Shown here in pieces: positions 12,214 through 21,412 of a stretch of 64,000 bases of DNA. A model generated the notes under the pieces. The model was not told the DNA's origin, made no database searches, and saw only the letters and a program-made list of their open reading frames with translations. The translations under genes and the position numbers were made by a program. The stretch's first letter is position 1. Every line of letters begins with the position of its first letter. Source of the DNA: Yamagishiella unicocca (lineage: Eukaryota > Chlorophyta > Chlorophyceae > Chlamydomonadales > Volvocaceae); contig BDSL01000020.1 in NCBI GenBank assembly GCA_003116995.1, positions 496,001 to 560,000 on the forward strand, written 5' to 3'.

Positions 12214-12256
12214 CGCCCCGCCCCGCCCCGCCCCGCCCCGCCCCGCCCCGCCCCGC
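12214..12256 (-). repeat. (GGGGC)n pentanucleotide run at the 3' side of the ESCRT-III gene
   Basis: Seven or more uninterrupted CCCCG units on the + strand end at the base before the VPS2/CHMP2 stop codon. In the mRNA this would be a (CGGGG)n start to the 3' UTR, able to form G-quadruplexes. Confidence 0.9.
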
Positions 12257-14263
12257 TCAGCTCTTGAGGTGGGCTAGCCGGGCCACCAGCTCGTCGTCCA
12301 TCTCGTCCTCCCCGGCAGCGGCGGCGGGCGCGCGGGCGGCCTGGCGGCTCCCAGGCGCGGCCTGCAGCAACAGGGAACAACGAAACACACGTGTTTCTTG
12401 CCGTCCCCGTACCGTGTCAGCACACAGATGGAAACGAAAATCAAGTTCCCGGCCCGTGGCGTATCCGAAATTCCACAAAGTTACCGTCAAATTGCGTGTA
12501 GGTTTAGGTGGCCAGGTCGGCGCGTGTAAGCAGCAATCCCCCCCCAGGTGGTCGCACCCTCATGCTGGTCGCCAGGTCGATGCCGATCTCGTCCAGCACC
12601 TGCCCCACCAGCTCCCCCGTCTCGTCCTCCGTCTCGTCGGTGTCCAGTGCGCCGTCCAGCGCGTCACCGATCATCTCCGAGGCCATGTCCATGCGCTGGT
12701 TCTCCCGGGAGAAGGCGGCCATGGTGGCGTTGACGCGGGCGGGGTTCATGGCGGCCTGGGGGGGAGGCGGGGGGATGGGGGGGGTGGGCGGGCGGGGGGT
12801 GTTTGCAAAAAAGAACCGGGCGGGAGGGGGGAGGATAGAAAAACACACCGCTATCAAGGGTATTTCTTGGTGCGGTGGGCTTGAAAACAGTGGGGGCATT
12901 CGAATGCGGTGGGCCCGTCGAGGGTGAGGGGGTCGTCGTACCACCGCATCAATACACACCATGGTCGTGCTCCGTAGCCCTGCTTGGCGGAGGCTGTCGT
13001 ACTGGCTGGCTGGTGCCAACGGGGCCTGCCGCCGCCTCGCACTCCTCCCTGGGCGGCCCTCTCCCGCGCACCTACCGCCCACCTACCGCAGGAGCCCGGT
13101 GGGGGAGGCACAACACGCGTGCCGTACATCGAAACACACACACACACACACAGACCCGCCCCTCCCACCTGCATCGCCGTCATGGTCTTGGTGGCGGAGC
13201 CCACAGCGTTGGCCACTGTGGTGGTGGCGGCGGCGGTCTGGAAGGGGGGGGAGAAGAGGGAAGGAGGAGTGGGTTGGGGCTTCCACACGCACGCAAGGAC
13301 GACGAGGGTCAGGAGGGGCCCGAGGGACGCCGCCCAACCCACCCACCCCCACAGCGCCACGTCAGCGTCGTGGCTCCGCCCTCGCCCAGCCTCCCCCCGA
13401 ATCCGCAGCTCCCCTCGCGCACCACCCACCCTCCGATACCCCCGCCCAGTCTCGACACTGCCACACACACCGCTCCCGCACATCATCCTCACTCCACACT
13501 TCCCAGCCCCACCCCACCCAGCCCAGCCCTGCCGTCGTCCTCATGCCTCAACCTCCACCCAGCCCTGGCTCCCCGCCTTCTCATGTCTCGCTTCCCCCCT
13601 GGGTCGGACCACGGGTTTCCTCCCTCCCTCCTTCCCTCCTTCCCCCCTCCCGTCCCCCCCCTCCCGCCCCCCCTCCCGCCCCCCCCCTCCCGCCCCACCC
13701 CTCCCGCCCCACCGTCATCTGTGTGCTGATACCCCGCAACTGCGCCGAGCTGCCTTGCAGCTTGGCAACTTGGCTGCGCAACCGCACTAAGGACTTTGCT
13801 AGCACGCGCGTTGCGGGCGTATTCCCGGCCTTGGCCGCCGCTTTGATTTCCCGAATCAGCTTCTCCTCTTCGCGGCGCAACGCCAGGACCTCGCGGTCGA
13901 CATCTGAGGGGAGCGGGTCGGGCGGGGGTTGGGTGGTGGCGAGGCAGGGAGCAGCCCCACAGCGCCGGCGGTGCCATCTTCGCTTAGGGCTTTGCACCTA
14001 AGATTGGAGATGCATCGGCGCCAGGCTGCAACGCGGTGGCTCAAACGCTGCGCGCGTTCCCCGCTCTCGCACCTCGTGTGCCCTTCCGCAGCTCCCGTTG
14101 TGATTCGCGTACTTGTTCTGGATTTAGGACGAGTCAATATTTTGACATCAGGAATATCGTCGAATGCACGGTGCGATGGCGACGGAAGAAGCTGCCGCAA
14201 GACGACGCAGGCAGTGACGGGCCGCTTACCTTTGACGTCAGGCTTTTTAAACACCTTCAACAT
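12257..14263 (-). CDS. ESCRT-III subunit, VPS2/CHMP2 family
   Basis: Exons: 14230-14263, 14073-14117, 13713-13903, 13169-13237, 12558-12755, 12257-12361. All phases match and the product is 213 aa, the usual CHMP2B length. The family polymerises on endosomal, midbody and other membranes and is disassembled by the VPS4 ATPase. The N-terminus starts MLKVFKKPDVK, like VPS2-type FKK starts. The basic helix motif LAKSLVRLRSQVAKLQGS and the segment ELVGQVLDEIGIDLA match plant VPS2.2/VPS2.3 and animal CHMP2B better than other ESCRT-III classes. The acidic DETEDETGE stretch is followed by a C-terminal helix DELVARLAHLKS, the MIT-interacting motif. The 45-bp second exon is easy to miss; it supplies part of helix 1. 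Paralogue assignment (2.2 against 2.3) is not possible here. Confidence 0.9.
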
Positions 14264-14609
14264 GCTCGTTTGCGTTTGCTTCGCGTGCTTTGTCCGGCCT
14301 CCACTGCCAAGCGATGAAAACCCCAGGCCCAGAGGTCGGCAGGAACTTGCCTACTTGAACACAACCGTGTTTAGAATAACAATCTCCTAGATTATTACAC
14401 CACGGTGGGTCTCTGGAAACTGTATGTGAAATGGGCAACAAAGGCTGGAGTCTGATGCTCTCTTTACTAATCAACTAATGTACGTGGGTTTATAAATCCC
14501 TGCATAACAAATACAGTGCATAAATCATGGAAAACATTGCGGCCCATGAAGAGTGGAACACTATTTTGGCACCGGCTCGCCAGCTTCCATGCCGTACACT
14601 AATAATACA
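14264..14609. promoter_or_regulatory. Short shared spacer: kinesin 3' UTR and ESCRT-III promoter
   Basis: Both flanking genes run on the - strand and only 346 bp separate the kinesin stop from the ESCRT-III start. The spacer has a palindromic TATA-like TTTATAAA at 14489-14496, about 225 bp upstream of the ESCRT-III ATG, and a TGTAA motif at 14395-14399. The spacer is much more AT-rich than the rest of the window. Confidence 0.55.
14395..14399 (-). terminator. TGTAA polyadenylation motif of the kinesin gene
   Basis: TGTAA on the - strand, about 210 nt after the kinesin stop. TGTAA is the usual volvocine poly(A) signal. It lies between the kinesin stop and the next gene start, a plausible place. 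Confidence 0.5.
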
Positions 14610-17600
14610 TCACCGGCCGCACCGGCCGATTGCTGCGCTCCGAGCCGCGCTCGATTCCAATGCCGCGCACACCACCAATCCTCCCAGCAGCAAAACCACG
14701 GCCGCCACGTCCACCAGCGCCTCCGCCTGGCGCAGCGACGGGCGGCTCCCGCCTCCCACCCCTGCCGCCGCCGCCTTCTTGCCCACCGCCACGCGCATCA
14801 GCCGCCCCACCGCTAGAAGCCCAACCAGCCGCAGCGCCTCCGCCGCTTCCCGCACCTTCACCCCGACTCCCGCCAAAGGGCTGCTGCTGACACCGCTGCC
14901 GCTACTGTCTCCGCAGCGACCATCACCACCGAGACCGCCTTCCCGACAGCGCGACCCAGATCCACCACCCCCACCACCCCCACCATCACCACAGCTGGCT
15001 CCATCGCCGCCTCCTGCGCCTCGCCCACCGCCCCCGCCAGCAGCCAGCAGCGGCCCGCTGCCGCTCCCCCCTGCCGTGCCACCGCCCGCCCCCTGCAGCG
15101 GCCCTGCACCCGCCCCCAGCAGCGCCCTCGCCGCCGCCAGCTCCCCCGCCAGCTGCGCGTGCTGCGCCCTCAGCTGCTCCAGCTGCTGCTGCAGGCGCTG
15201 CGGGCTGATCCGCTGGTTGACCGTCACCGTGTTCTGAACGCCCATGGCCCTGCGTGCGCAGGGGGCCAGAGACCGGTGGGGGGGACAAGAGACCGGTGAG
15301 GGGGCAGAGAGACTGGTGGGGGGGCAGAGACCGGTGAGGGGGCAGAGAGACCGGTGAGGGGGCAGAGACCGGTGAGGGGGCAGAGACCAGCAGCAGTAGG
15401 GGTTGAGGACCGTGTGTATGAGGCCGTACGTGGCACCACGCACACGTGCATGGACGAGCGAGAGCAAGCAGCAGGTAGGTGGGGCTGCTGGGTCAGGTGT
15501 GCAGACGTGCAGCAGCTCATCGCGTCGCAGCTCCGAGACGGGACGACACCGGGACGCACGAGACAGGACCCGGGTTGGGACGGCTAACAACTAGCACGCA
15601 CACACCCACACACCGCGCCCCCAAACCCTAAAACCCTAAAACCCTAGAAGCCCCAAAGTCTCTGGAACCCACCGCGAGCCGAAGCGCAGCGACGACAGCG
15701 TCTCCGCCGCGTTCTCCAAGCAGGGCGAGCAGCACACGATGAGCACCGTCTGCGCGGAACCGCCCTGGTTCGTGTGGGTGGGTGGGTGGGTGGGTGGGTG
15801 GGTGCGTGGGTGGGTGGGTGGGTGGGTGGGTGGGTGGGTGGGTGGGTGGGTGGGTGGGTGGGTGGGTGGGTGGGTGGGTGGGTGGGTGGGGAGGGAGCGA
15901 GGAAGGAATGCCGGAATGAACGAAGGAGGGGGCGTGTCTGGCTCAGCAGCCCAGGTCAGTCCCCCCCTATCCCGGCAGCATGTTGCCTACCGGTATGTGC
16001 ACACACGCCCCCCCCGCCCCCACCCCGCTGCCCCTATGCCGTGTAACCGGGTCCTCTCGCGGCCCCCCGGCCCCTGCATGGCCTCCCCACCACCACCATC
16101 ACCCACTGCATGCCGCCGCCGATGCGCCCGCGCCCAATCAGGATCTATCTGCTCTGTCTATCCATCTATCTGGTCTATCTACCTATCTATCTACGTGGTC
16201 TATCTATCTGTTAGATGGCCTCGCGCTCACCAGCGAGTCCTGCAGCACGCGTGTCAGCTTGCTGTCGCGGTACGGCACGTGGCGGGCCTTGCCGCCCCTG
16301 GTGTCCTCCGTGAGCGCGTAGATGACGTTGGACAGGCAGCCTGTGCGGGGGGCGGGGGGGCGGAGGGGGGCGGAGGGGGAGGGGGAGGGGGGGGGCGACA
16401 CCACCCAGCGACACGACACAGGGGACGGAGGGGGGTTACATAAAACCAAACCGGTAACTCGGAAACTGAGGGCGGGGGGCGACGGGCCGGTTGCGGGGGG
16501 GGGTCCGAGAAGAAGTTTACGGGCCCCGCACATCCCCTTTAGCAAACACACGACATGTGGCTAGGACGCGAGCTCTCCATCTCCTCGCGCCCACCCCGGC
16601 ACCTGCTCCCCCCCTTCCCCCTCTGGCACGCGCCCCTGCCCCCCCCCCCCATTCCTTGTTTGCAACCCCCTACACCTGCCCCCCCTTCCCCTCCCTTGAC
16701 TTCCCCTTCCTCCCCCTCGGCCCCAGAAACACCTCCAAACGGCTATCCCAACCGGTTTTCTCTTTCGTACACGGGTTTCCTAGCCCCCCCGCCAGCACCC
16801 ACTGAGCGACTTGTTGATGAGCGAGCCCTCCACCAACGTGGCCCCAGCCGCGTGGGTGCGATCCGCCCGCTCGCTGCCAGCCAGGTCCACCATCACCAGC
16901 TTGCCGGCCTGGTGAGGGGACGGTGGGTCCAGGAGGTAGGGTTCGAGGAAGACCCGTGGATGCCCGAAAAAACCGTTTAGAACAGACGTTTTGAGGTGCA
17001 TGCTGGAGGTAGGGGGGGCGGCAGTCGGAGGGCCGGCAGGAGGTAAGGGAGCGGCAAGGGGGCCCCGGCATGATGGTGGAACCGCAGGGGGGGGACGGCA
17101 GAGGGGGGACGGCAAGGGGGTATGAGAGGAGACCCGTGGGTCGCTCGGCACTGCAAAGTAAAACCGATTAGTAAACGGGGCGGTAGGGGGCGGTAGGGGG
17201 GGGATGCGGGGAGGGAGGGGTAGCAGTAGTGCGCCCGCAGCCCCCGGCGGTCCGCTCCCTCCCCCTGCTTGCTCTCTCTCTCTCACCCGCTAGCTCCCCC
17301 CCCGGCGCTGCTGGGCCCTATATGCGTGGGCCCCTGTCCGCCCGCACCTGCACCGCCCCGTCCGGCAGCGTCCGGTCCACCCGCACTGTCACGATGCAGT
17401 GGCTGCGGCTGCTGGCCTCGTTCATGCTGGTGGCTGGGGGGGAGGGAGGAGGGGAGGGCGGCAGGGGGGGAGGAGGGGAGGGCGGCAGGGGGTCCGGTAG
17501 CGGGAGGGGGAGGGCGGCAGGGGGGGAGGAGGGGAGGGCTGAAGGGCGGCAGGGCGGCAGGGCGGGGGAGTGTTACTGCGGCGGCGGCAAGGCTGGCAGG

Positions 17601-20600
17601 CTCAAGGGGAGGGAGTATGCCAAGGTAGCCCCTGCCCCAGCCCCACCTACCTGCCCCAGCCCCACCTACCTGCCCCAGCCCCAGCCCCATCAGATTTGCG
17701 GCGGGTTGTCAGGGGCGCTGGCGCAGCAGTAGGAGGCGGAGGCGGAGGCGGAGGCGGAGGCGGGCCCCCGGGGGAACAGCGGGCGGACCTCACCCCATGC
17801 ACCCCTCCTGGCTGCCCCACCACCGCCCACCGCTCCCGCCCTTAGCTGCGCCCGCCCTTGCCGTAGCCCTGTCCCCGGCACCTGTCCCCGGCCGGCCGCG
17901 GCCCCCACTCGGTCCCCGGCGGGTGCCGTACATACCCGCCACCGCCCTCTGCGCCAGGCCGCGGGTCATGACGTCCACCAGCTGCCGCTCGTCAGTGACC
18001 GCCAGCTCGGTGGCACCTGCGTGGGGCGGGAGGGAGGTTACATAAAAGAACCGGTAACGCGACTGGGGAAATGTGTGTGCGGGGGGAAGGGGACGGGGGA
18101 GGGAGAAGACCCAGTTACACGACATAGGAAGCGGGGGGGGGAGGGTTGCGGGGGTTTGCGTGCTGGGGGTTGTGCTGGGAGTTACAGGTCGGGGGTGCTA
18201 GCGAAGGAAACCGTAGGTCGGCAATGCGAAGTAAAACCGAGTATGACACGTTTGGTACGCGCTGACGCCGGGGTGTGGGCGGGAGGTGGTGGCATGATGC
18301 GGTACTTTCGGAGGGGCCCGGGGCTTGCCTGCTCAGACCCCCACGCGGACCCACGTACCGGCTCCCGCACGACCGCTGCGGCCCCGCCCCCGTTCCCCGC
18401 CCCCGTTCCCCGCCCCCGTTCCCCGCCCCCGTTCCCCGCCCCCGTTCCCCTCCCCCGTTCCCCGCCCTTCCCCGCCCCCGTTCCCCGCCCTTCCCCGCCC
18501 CCGTTCGCCGCCCCCGTTCCCCTCCCCCGTTCCCCGCCCTTCCCCGCCCCCGTTCCCCGCCCCCGTTCCCCGCCCCCGTTCCCCGCCCCCGTTCCCCTCC
18601 CCCGTTCCCCGCCCTTCCCCGCCCCCGTTCCCCGCCCTTCCCCGCCCCCGTTCGCCGCCCCCGTTCCCCTCCCCCGTTCCCCGCCCTTCCCCGCCCCCGT
18701 TCCCCGCCCCCGTTCCCCTCCCCCGTTCCCCGCCCTTCCCCGCCCCCCTTCCCCGCCCTTCCCCGCCCCCGTTCGCCGCCCCCGTTCCCCTCCCCCGTTC
18801 CCCGCCCTTCCCCGCCCCCCTTCCCCTCCCCCGTTCCCCGCCCCCGTTCGCCGCCCCCGTTCCCCGCCCTTCCCCGCCCCCCTTCCCCTCCCCCGTTCCC
18901 CGCCCCCGTTCGCCGCCCCCGTTCCCCGCCCCCGTTCCCCGCCCCCGTTCCCCGCCCTTCCCCGCCCCCCTTCCCCTCCCCCGTTCCCCGCCCCCGTTCG
19001 CCGCCCCCGTTCCCCGCCCCCGTTCCCCGCCCCCGTTCCCCGCCCTTCCCCGCCGGCTTCCCCGGCGCCCCACCCCTCCGCAGCCCCCCCCCGAGAACCC
19101 ACCGCCCGTTCGCCCCTCAGGCAGCTACCCCCCTCCCCCAGAGTCACCCAGGGTTTACCTTGAACCCCCGCAGGGTTTTCCTTACAACCCCCCAGAGTCA
19201 CCCGGGGAGTCATTCGACTGACCCCCGGCCCCCGACCCACCCCACCCCGACCCACCCTCGATGTACACCCCCCGCGCTGCATCCTGCTTGACCTGCAGGT
19301 TGTCGCCTCCCCCCCCCTGGGGGTCCAGCAGGTCCCGGATGCGTTCGCAGTAGATCTCCACCACACTGAGACCGACCTGAGGCGGGAGGGCGATGGTGGG
19401 TGCTGGTTGCAAGGAAAACCCGCACGTGTGCGAAAGAACAACCGTTCGGAACAGACGTTTGGAGGTCCATGCTGGGGAGCTTGGTTGGGTTTCGAGGAAG
19501 ACCCGTGGTTGCCAGAAAAAGCCGTTTAGAACAGACGTTTTGAGATGCATGCTGGAGGACTGGCTTGGTTGGGTGGGTGCGTGTGGGTGAGTGTGTATCG
19601 GTCGGAGGGGGAGGGAGAGAGAGCGCCGGGTGGGAGCGCGCTGGGGGCGTACCCACAGAACAGCACCAGCCCCCACTGGTCGTTTCGTCACCCTATTGCA
19701 GCTGCAACGGCCCCCCATCCCCCCCACACAAACACACCCGGTCTTCTCCCCCCCAACTGTCCTGCCTGTCCTTTTCGCGTCAACGGTTTTTATGCCACCC
19801 CCCCCCCTACCCACCCACCCACCCCCACACACCGGGGGGTGAGGTTATGCCACCCCCCCCCCCCATGCACCCGCTACACTTCCCAAGTCGAGTTACCGGT
19901 TCTTTCATGTAACCCCCCACATACACACCGCCTCCACCCGCCTGGAAGTCCGTTCCGTCCCGCTCCCCCGCCTCCGCAATGCCTGCCGCCAGGTGGCTGA
20001 TGGCCCGGGGGACCACGCCGTGCTGGTCGGGGTCGGACACGCTGCCGATGAGGGTGTGGGTTTTGCCGCTGCCCGTCTGGCCGTACGCTGCGGCAGCCGG
20101 GTTGGGGAGGGGAGAGAGAGGGGTCAGCCACGGCGGATTATGGGTTTTGAGGTTGGGGTCTGCCGGCGGTGGTGCAGCTGGGACAGCGGGAGAAAAGCCG
20201 CCGGGAGGGCGGGGTTGTGGGCTAGGGTGGCGGCTAGGGTGGCGGCTAGGGTGGCGGCTAGGGTGGCGGCTAGGGTGGCGGCTAGGGTGGCGGAGCGGAG
20301 TGTATTGATAGATGCAGGCGTAAGCTCCGGACGCAACGGGAGGGGTTCCATCCGTCTTTCTCAATGTCAGGCGACGTGCCCGATGGTTCTGGAACCCACT
20401 GCTCTTGGTCTGGAACCCACTGTAACCGTTACAACGACGACCGTCCGCGCTGTCGAGGGCGCGTGATCTAACACCCGCGGAAGGGCCAGCGGCGATCCGC
20501 AAGGCACGAGATGGCAAGAGGCGGCAGCGGCTCCCCTTGCCGTCGCCCAACCCACCAAGCCCGTCATCACAGCCGCCAAGCCCCGTGTACGCCCTCCTCG

Positions 20601-21412
20601 CCCCCCCCCCCAACCCCGCTGTCCGCCCGCATCCTCGCTGTCCGCCGACCATGCGCCAACTATCTTGTCGTTTTCGTGTCACCGGTTTTCACGCCACCCC
20701 CCAACCCCGCCGTGCAACCGCCGCCATGTGCCCTTTACTTGGGTGCGGAGCATAGGGCCCTTGGGTGCGCCCGGCCCGGCCCGGCCCGGCCCGGCCTTCC
20801 CATCCCCTCCGTCCACCCACCCATGATGGTCCCGTTGTATCCAGACAGCGCCGCCTCCACCACCACCTGCAGGTCGGCGAACACGTCAGCCTGGCTGGCG
20901 GCCTCACCTGGGGGCGGGGGGGGGATTGTGGCGGTGGGGGGCGGGCAAGGGAGCGGGCAAGGGAGGGGGCATGGGAGTTTACGAGAGGCGAGGGAGGGGG
21001 ACGGCCCTCGGGGTTCCGGTGACGGTCTCCCCTTGCGGATGCCTTCCGCAGAGGAACGAAAACTGTCGCTTTGTTTTAGCTTTCAGGGCCTGACGCTAGG
21101 TGGCGCGGCCACCGCGCCGGCGATGACAAGCGCGTCCTAAAACGCGACCCAGATCGTGGCGCCTGCCGCGCGGGTTCCACGGTCCATGCAGTGCAGGCAA
21201 CTAGACTCGCCGTAAATTCTGTCGAAGGCGAAGCTGTGCCGCGCGCCGTCCGGACCGGTGAAGCCGATCTGGCAGACGCCCGCGTAGTCGACGCAGCGCG
21301 CCTCGGCTTCCTTGGAGCTGCGAGGTCGGAAGCGCGCCCGGACTGTGGTTGTTGATGTGCAAGGGGAGGAGGAAGCCGGCAGCGCAGCGTCCGATCGGTC
21401 AGCCATTTCCAC
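14610..21412 (-). CDS. Kinesin, N-terminal motor, kinesin-1-like, with hydrophobic C-terminus
   Basis: Exons: 21202-21412, 20821-20907, 19942-20087, 19256-19376, 17936-18016, 17348-17433, 16803-16908, 16231-16340, 15673-15764, 14610-15249; 559 aa. It is a plus-end-type microtubule motor by domain order. P-loop [10 protein letters not shown] (Lys108), switch I NEASSRSH (220-227), switch II DLAGSE (252-257), and [18 protein letters not shown] are intact. The end of the motor ([15 protein letters not shown]) resembles kinesin-1. A short coiled coil (about 356-390) is followed by a Gly/Ser-rich linker. Residues 525-544 form a strongly hydrophobic segment 15 residues from the end. Most kinesins have no such segment, so the last exon deserves transcript support. 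The exon at 19942 needs a GC-AG intron or a downstream GT that adds a few residues. The canonical SLSALGN reads SLSCLSN here. Confidence 0.85.
15258..15388 (+). repeat. 20-bp minisatellite, AGACCGGTGAGGGGGCAGAG
   Basis: About six units with small variations in kinesin intron 15250-15672, touching the acceptor of the last exon. It gives the intron a long CT-rich 3' tract in the transcript. Confidence 0.9.
15623..15646 (+). repeat. Interstitial telomeric repeat (CCCTAAAA)n
   Basis: AAACCCTAAAACCCTAAAAC followed by CCTA: about two and a half units of the Chlamydomonas-type telomere repeat TTTTAGGG (reverse strand). It lies within kinesin intron 15250-15672. Confidence 0.85.
15774..15890 (+). 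repeat. (GGGT)n microsatellite at an intron end
   Basis: About 115 bp of nearly pure GGGT/GGTG in kinesin intron 15765-16230, starting within 10 bp of the acceptor of exon 15673-15764. In the transcript it is (ACCC)n and extends the polypyrimidine tract. Confidence 0.95.
16143..16215 (+). repeat. (ATCT)n-type microsatellite
   Basis: Imperfect TCTATCTA-type units in the donor half of kinesin intron 15765-16230, ending just before the donor. Confidence 0.85.
16434..16470 (+). repeat. R1 intronic repeat
   Basis: GTTACATAAAACCAAACCGG followed by TAACTCGG, in kinesin intron 16341-16802 on the acceptor side and facing the acceptor at 16340. Confidence 0.75.
16730..16784 (-). repeat. R2 repeat, donor-facing
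   Basis: + strand ACCTCCAAACGGC, then CCAACCGGTTTTCTC, then CACGGGTTTCCTAGCC. It lies about 20 bp from the donor in kinesin intron 16341-16802. With the R1 copy at the other end, both termini of this intron carry inward-reading elements. Confidence 0.75.
16939..17008 (+). repeat. R2 intronic repeat
   Basis: GGTTCGAGGAAGACCCGTGG, then ATGCCCGAAAAAACCG, then TTTAGAACAGACG and GGTGCATGCTGG. It lies in kinesin intron 16909-17347, about 30 bp from the acceptor edge 16908, and faces the acceptor. Confidence 0.85.
17120..17177 (+). repeat. R2b intronic repeat
   Basis: TATGAGAGGAGACCCGTGGG, then TCGCTCGGCACTGCAAAG, then TAAAACCGATTAGTAAAC. It lies in the same kinesin intron as the R2 copy at 16939 and has the same orientation. 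Confidence 0.75.
18037..18077 (+). repeat. R1 intronic repeat
   Basis: GGTTACATAAAAGAACCGGT followed by AACGCGACTGGGGAAATGTG, 20 bp from the acceptor edge 18016 of kinesin intron 18017-19255. Confidence 0.85.
18200..18248 (+). repeat. R2b repeat
   Basis: GCGAAGGAAACCGTAGGTCG, then GCAATGCGAAGTAAAACCGA. It is a second element in kinesin intron 18017-19255, facing the acceptor. Confidence 0.65.
18384..19052 (-). repeat. GC minisatellite, CCCCGTTCCCCGCC type
   Basis: About 670 bp of interleaved CCCCGTTCCCCGCC, CCCTTCCCCGCCC and CGTTCGCCGCC units in the 1239-bp kinesin intron 18017-19255. It is G-rich on the transcribed RNA strand. The long frames across it are artefacts of the repeat. Confidence 0.95.
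19405..19560 (+). repeat. Two R2 repeats in tandem
   Basis: Copies at about 19405-19477 and 19488-19560; the second reads TTTCGAGGAAGACCCGTGG, then AGCCGTTTAGAACAGACG, then GAGATGCATGCTGG. Both face the acceptor (exon edge 19376) in kinesin intron 19377-19941. They differ at many positions, so they are not a very recent duplication. Confidence 0.8.
19756..19801 (-). repeat. R4 repeat, donor-facing
   Basis: + strand CCTGTCCTTTTCGCGTCAAC followed by GGTTTTTATGCCACCCCCC, the reverse complement of the tandem units at 760-870. It is on the donor side of kinesin intron 19377-19941. Confidence 0.8.
19868..19914 (-). repeat. R1 repeat, donor-facing
   Basis: + strand ACTTCCCAAGTCGAGTTACC, then GGTTCTTTCATGTAACCCCC, about 25 bp from the donor of kinesin intron 19377-19941. 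The exact donor is uncertain here because the exon-intron joint is GC or a GT inside the element's G-rich end. Confidence 0.8.
20215..20295 (+). repeat. 12-bp minisatellite GGCGGCTAGGGT
   Basis: Six to seven almost identical units in kinesin intron 20088-20820. Confidence 0.95.
20357..20442 (-). repeat. R3 dispersed repeat, inverted copy
   Basis: + strand CAATGTCAGGCGACGTGCCC, then GATGGTTCTGGAACCCACTG, then TCTGGAACCCACTGTAACCG. Its inner block TGGAACCCACTG is duplicated. It lies in kinesin intron 20088-20820. Confidence 0.75.
20664..20702 (-). repeat. R4-related repeat, donor-facing
   Basis: + strand GTCGTTTTCGTGTCACCGGT followed by TTTCACGCCACCCCCC, on the donor side of kinesin intron 20088-20820. 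Confidence 0.6.

Noticed and set aside
18021..19441. Long Pro/Arg and Gly/Arg frames on both strands
   Set aside because: They are translations of a GC minisatellite in a kinesin intron, open in several frames at once.
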